A stretch of 64,000 nt of DNA from Flavobacteriaceae bacterium (GTDB lineage: Bacteria > Bacteroidota > Bacteroidia > Flavobacteriales > Flavobacteriaceae): positions 39,704 through 103,703 of the forward strand of contig JALQTJ010000003.1 of the NCBI GenBank assembly GCA_023264015.1, read 5' to 3'. Numbering within the stretch: position 1 is the stretch's first letter; each line of letters begins with the position of its first letter. Below, in pieces: positions 63,092 to 64,000 of this stretch. The position numbers and the translations under genes were made by a program. The notes beneath the pieces were generated by a model. That model saw only the letters and a list, made by a program, of their open reading frames with translations. It searched no databases and was not told where the DNA came from.

Positions 63092-63621
63092 AGAAGTTTC
63101 TGTTTCTTTTCGCTGTAGTTATGACGTGGAGTGTAGGCGCGTACAAACCAGTGGACCTCGCTAACCATAAGTTTTATCTCAGCGTAACCAAAGTAAATTA
63201 CAATGCCGAACAACAAGCGTTGCAGTTGGTGACACGAGCTTTTATTGACGATATAGAGTTAGCCATTCAAACCCGTTACGGAGTCACTTTGAATTTGGAT
63301 ACTGAACAAGAACAAACCTCATTAGCCAATGAGTTCTTTCAGCGCTACATCAAACGGATGATGGGTTTTAATGCAGATGAAACCCCCTTTAGCCCAAGTT
63401 TCGCGGGTTATACCTATGAAGGAGACCAGATTGTGCTCTTAATTGAATTCGCTGATGTAAATCTCGATGAGGACGCTGATATTACTTTCGAAAACCGGTT
63501 GCTTACAGGGCTTTTTGACGAGCAGCAAAACCTGGTGCACTTTTATGTTTTTGGGGCTAAAAAAAGTAAGGTATTGTCAAAAGAAGATCCCGTGTTCAAT
63601 TGGGACCTGGCGAGACGCTAA
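63088..63621 (+). CDS. DUF6702-like exported protein
   Basis: A 177-residue protein with signal peptide MKKFLFLFAVVMTWSVGA and a beta-rich body (KFYLSVTKVNYNAEQQALQLVTRAFIDDIELAIQTRYGV...). It ends with YVFGAKKSKVLSKEDPVFNW. This arrangement matches the DUF6702 family of Bacteroidota, which has no known function and usually precedes an M1 aminopeptidase gene, as here. Probably periplasmic. Confidence 0.8.
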   Translation: MKKFLFLFAVVMTWSVGAYKPVDLANHKFYLSVTKVNYNAEQQALQLVTRAFIDDIELAIQTRYGVTLNLDTEQEQTSLANEFFQRYIKRMMGFNADETPFSPSFAGYTYEGDQIVLLIEFADVNLDEDADITFENRLLTGLFDEQQNLVHFYVFGAKKSKVLSKEDPVFNWDLARR

Positions 63622-63685
63622 AACAAAATTGGACAGCTGCTAAAAACGCGCTAAATTCACCCTTCTAATCTTAAGTCAATATTAA

Positions 63686-64000
63686 ATGAAACATGTACTT
63701 ACGTGCTTAACTGCAGCTTTTGTGCTATTCAGCACTGGCCTTAGTGCTCAAGAAGAAAAAACCGAGCGCGAACCAGGACATTACAATACCAATAAGTTTA
63801 AACAGCTCTACGAAGAGTTTGCAACACCAAATACGTACCGTACTGCTTCGGGAGCCCCAGGCCCTGACTATTATCAACAGCAGGCAGACTATGTGATGGA
63901 TATTCTTTTAGACGATGAAAACGCGCGTATTTACGGTGAAGAAACGATCACATACACCAATAATTCTCCAGATGCATTGGAATTTTTATGGGTGCAATTA
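63686..64000 (+). CDS. M1-family metallopeptidase, 5' part (runs off the window)
   Basis: The first 105 codons. Signal peptide MKHVLTCLTAAFVLFSTGLSA, followed by a linker and the start of the N-terminal beta domain (YYQQQADYVMDILLDDENARIYGEETITYTNNSPDALEFLWVQL), typical of secreted Bacteroidota M1 aminopeptidases. The zinc motif HExxH lies beyond the window. The 64-bp gap upstream shows no exact TAnnTTTG element, so it may be co-transcribed with the three genes before it. Confidence 0.88.
   Translation, partial: MKHVLTCLTAAFVLFSTGLSAQEEKTEREPGHYNTNKFKQLYEEFATPNTYRTASGAPGPDYYQQQADYVMDILLDDENARIYGEETITYTNNSPDALEFLWVQL

Noticed and set aside
1-64000. CRISPR arrays, rRNA genes, insertion sequences, toxin-antitoxin or defence genes
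   Set aside because: No regularly spaced repeat arrays, transposase motifs or rRNA sequence were seen on either strand; nearly all sequence is accounted for by core genes.

Overview
The window comes from a chromosome of the phylum Bacteroidota, most likely a marine member of the order Flavobacteriales. The evidence is lineage-typical genes (gldC, porT/sprT, a TamA-like lipoprotein, a short primary sigma factor), many exact TAnnTTTG -7 promoter elements, DnaG and AccD proteins that have lost their zinc ligands, and a complete Na+-pumping NQR operon beside a pyrophosphatase of the K+-dependent type. Genus cannot be fixed from this sequence. Gene density is very high, ATGA stop/start overlaps are frequent, and no prophage, insertion sequence or CRISPR array is visible.

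Layout. 1-1676: the 3' end of a membrane pyrophosphatase gene converges on a deoxynucleoside kinase gene. 1819-8847: aromatic amino acid operon (pheA, aminotransferase, tyrA, DAHP synthase-chorismate mutase, rsgA, dtd, mazG-like, aroA), preceded by a complete transcription attenuator with a Phe/Tyr-rich leader peptide. 8859-14031: queA, rlmN, a polyprenyl diphosphate synthase and dnaG. 14033-16620: nadE and gldC from divergent promoters, then engB and an alpha/beta hydrolase. 16691-30812: the division and cell wall (dcw) cluster mraZ-rsmH-ftsL-ftsI-murE-mraY-murD-ftsW-murG-ftsQ-ftsA-ftsZ, with a four-unit MraZ operator and no murC. 30809-33163: a TonB-dependent receptor. 33179-33506: a small island of structured repeats next to tRNA-Arg(TCG).

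33577-47211 is mostly on the minus strand: yqeY, ypdA, rpe, rpoD, pnp, rpsO, accD, fba, tamL, porT, ubiE and an aminotransferase, with a trmH-type gene on the plus strand. 47274-49525: rsmG and pruA converge. 49618-57231: nqrABCDEF, a small conserved companion gene and apbE, whose product flavinylates NqrB and NqrC. 57218-61544 (minus): a methyltransferase, map, gpmI, an M15 peptidase and a GNAT acetyltransferase. 61590-64000: two paralogous exported proteins with carboxypeptidase-like regulatory domains, a DUF6702-like protein and the start of an M1 metallopeptidase.

Most of the window is core housekeeping. The less ordinary content is regulatory: the Phe/Tyr attenuator upstream of pheA, the MraZ operator array, the paired covarying hairpin repeats and 13-bp inverted-repeat element beside tRNA-Arg, 5' leader hairpins on rpsO and pnp, and a probably leaderless rpe. 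Local gene losses (murC, gldB) also stand out.
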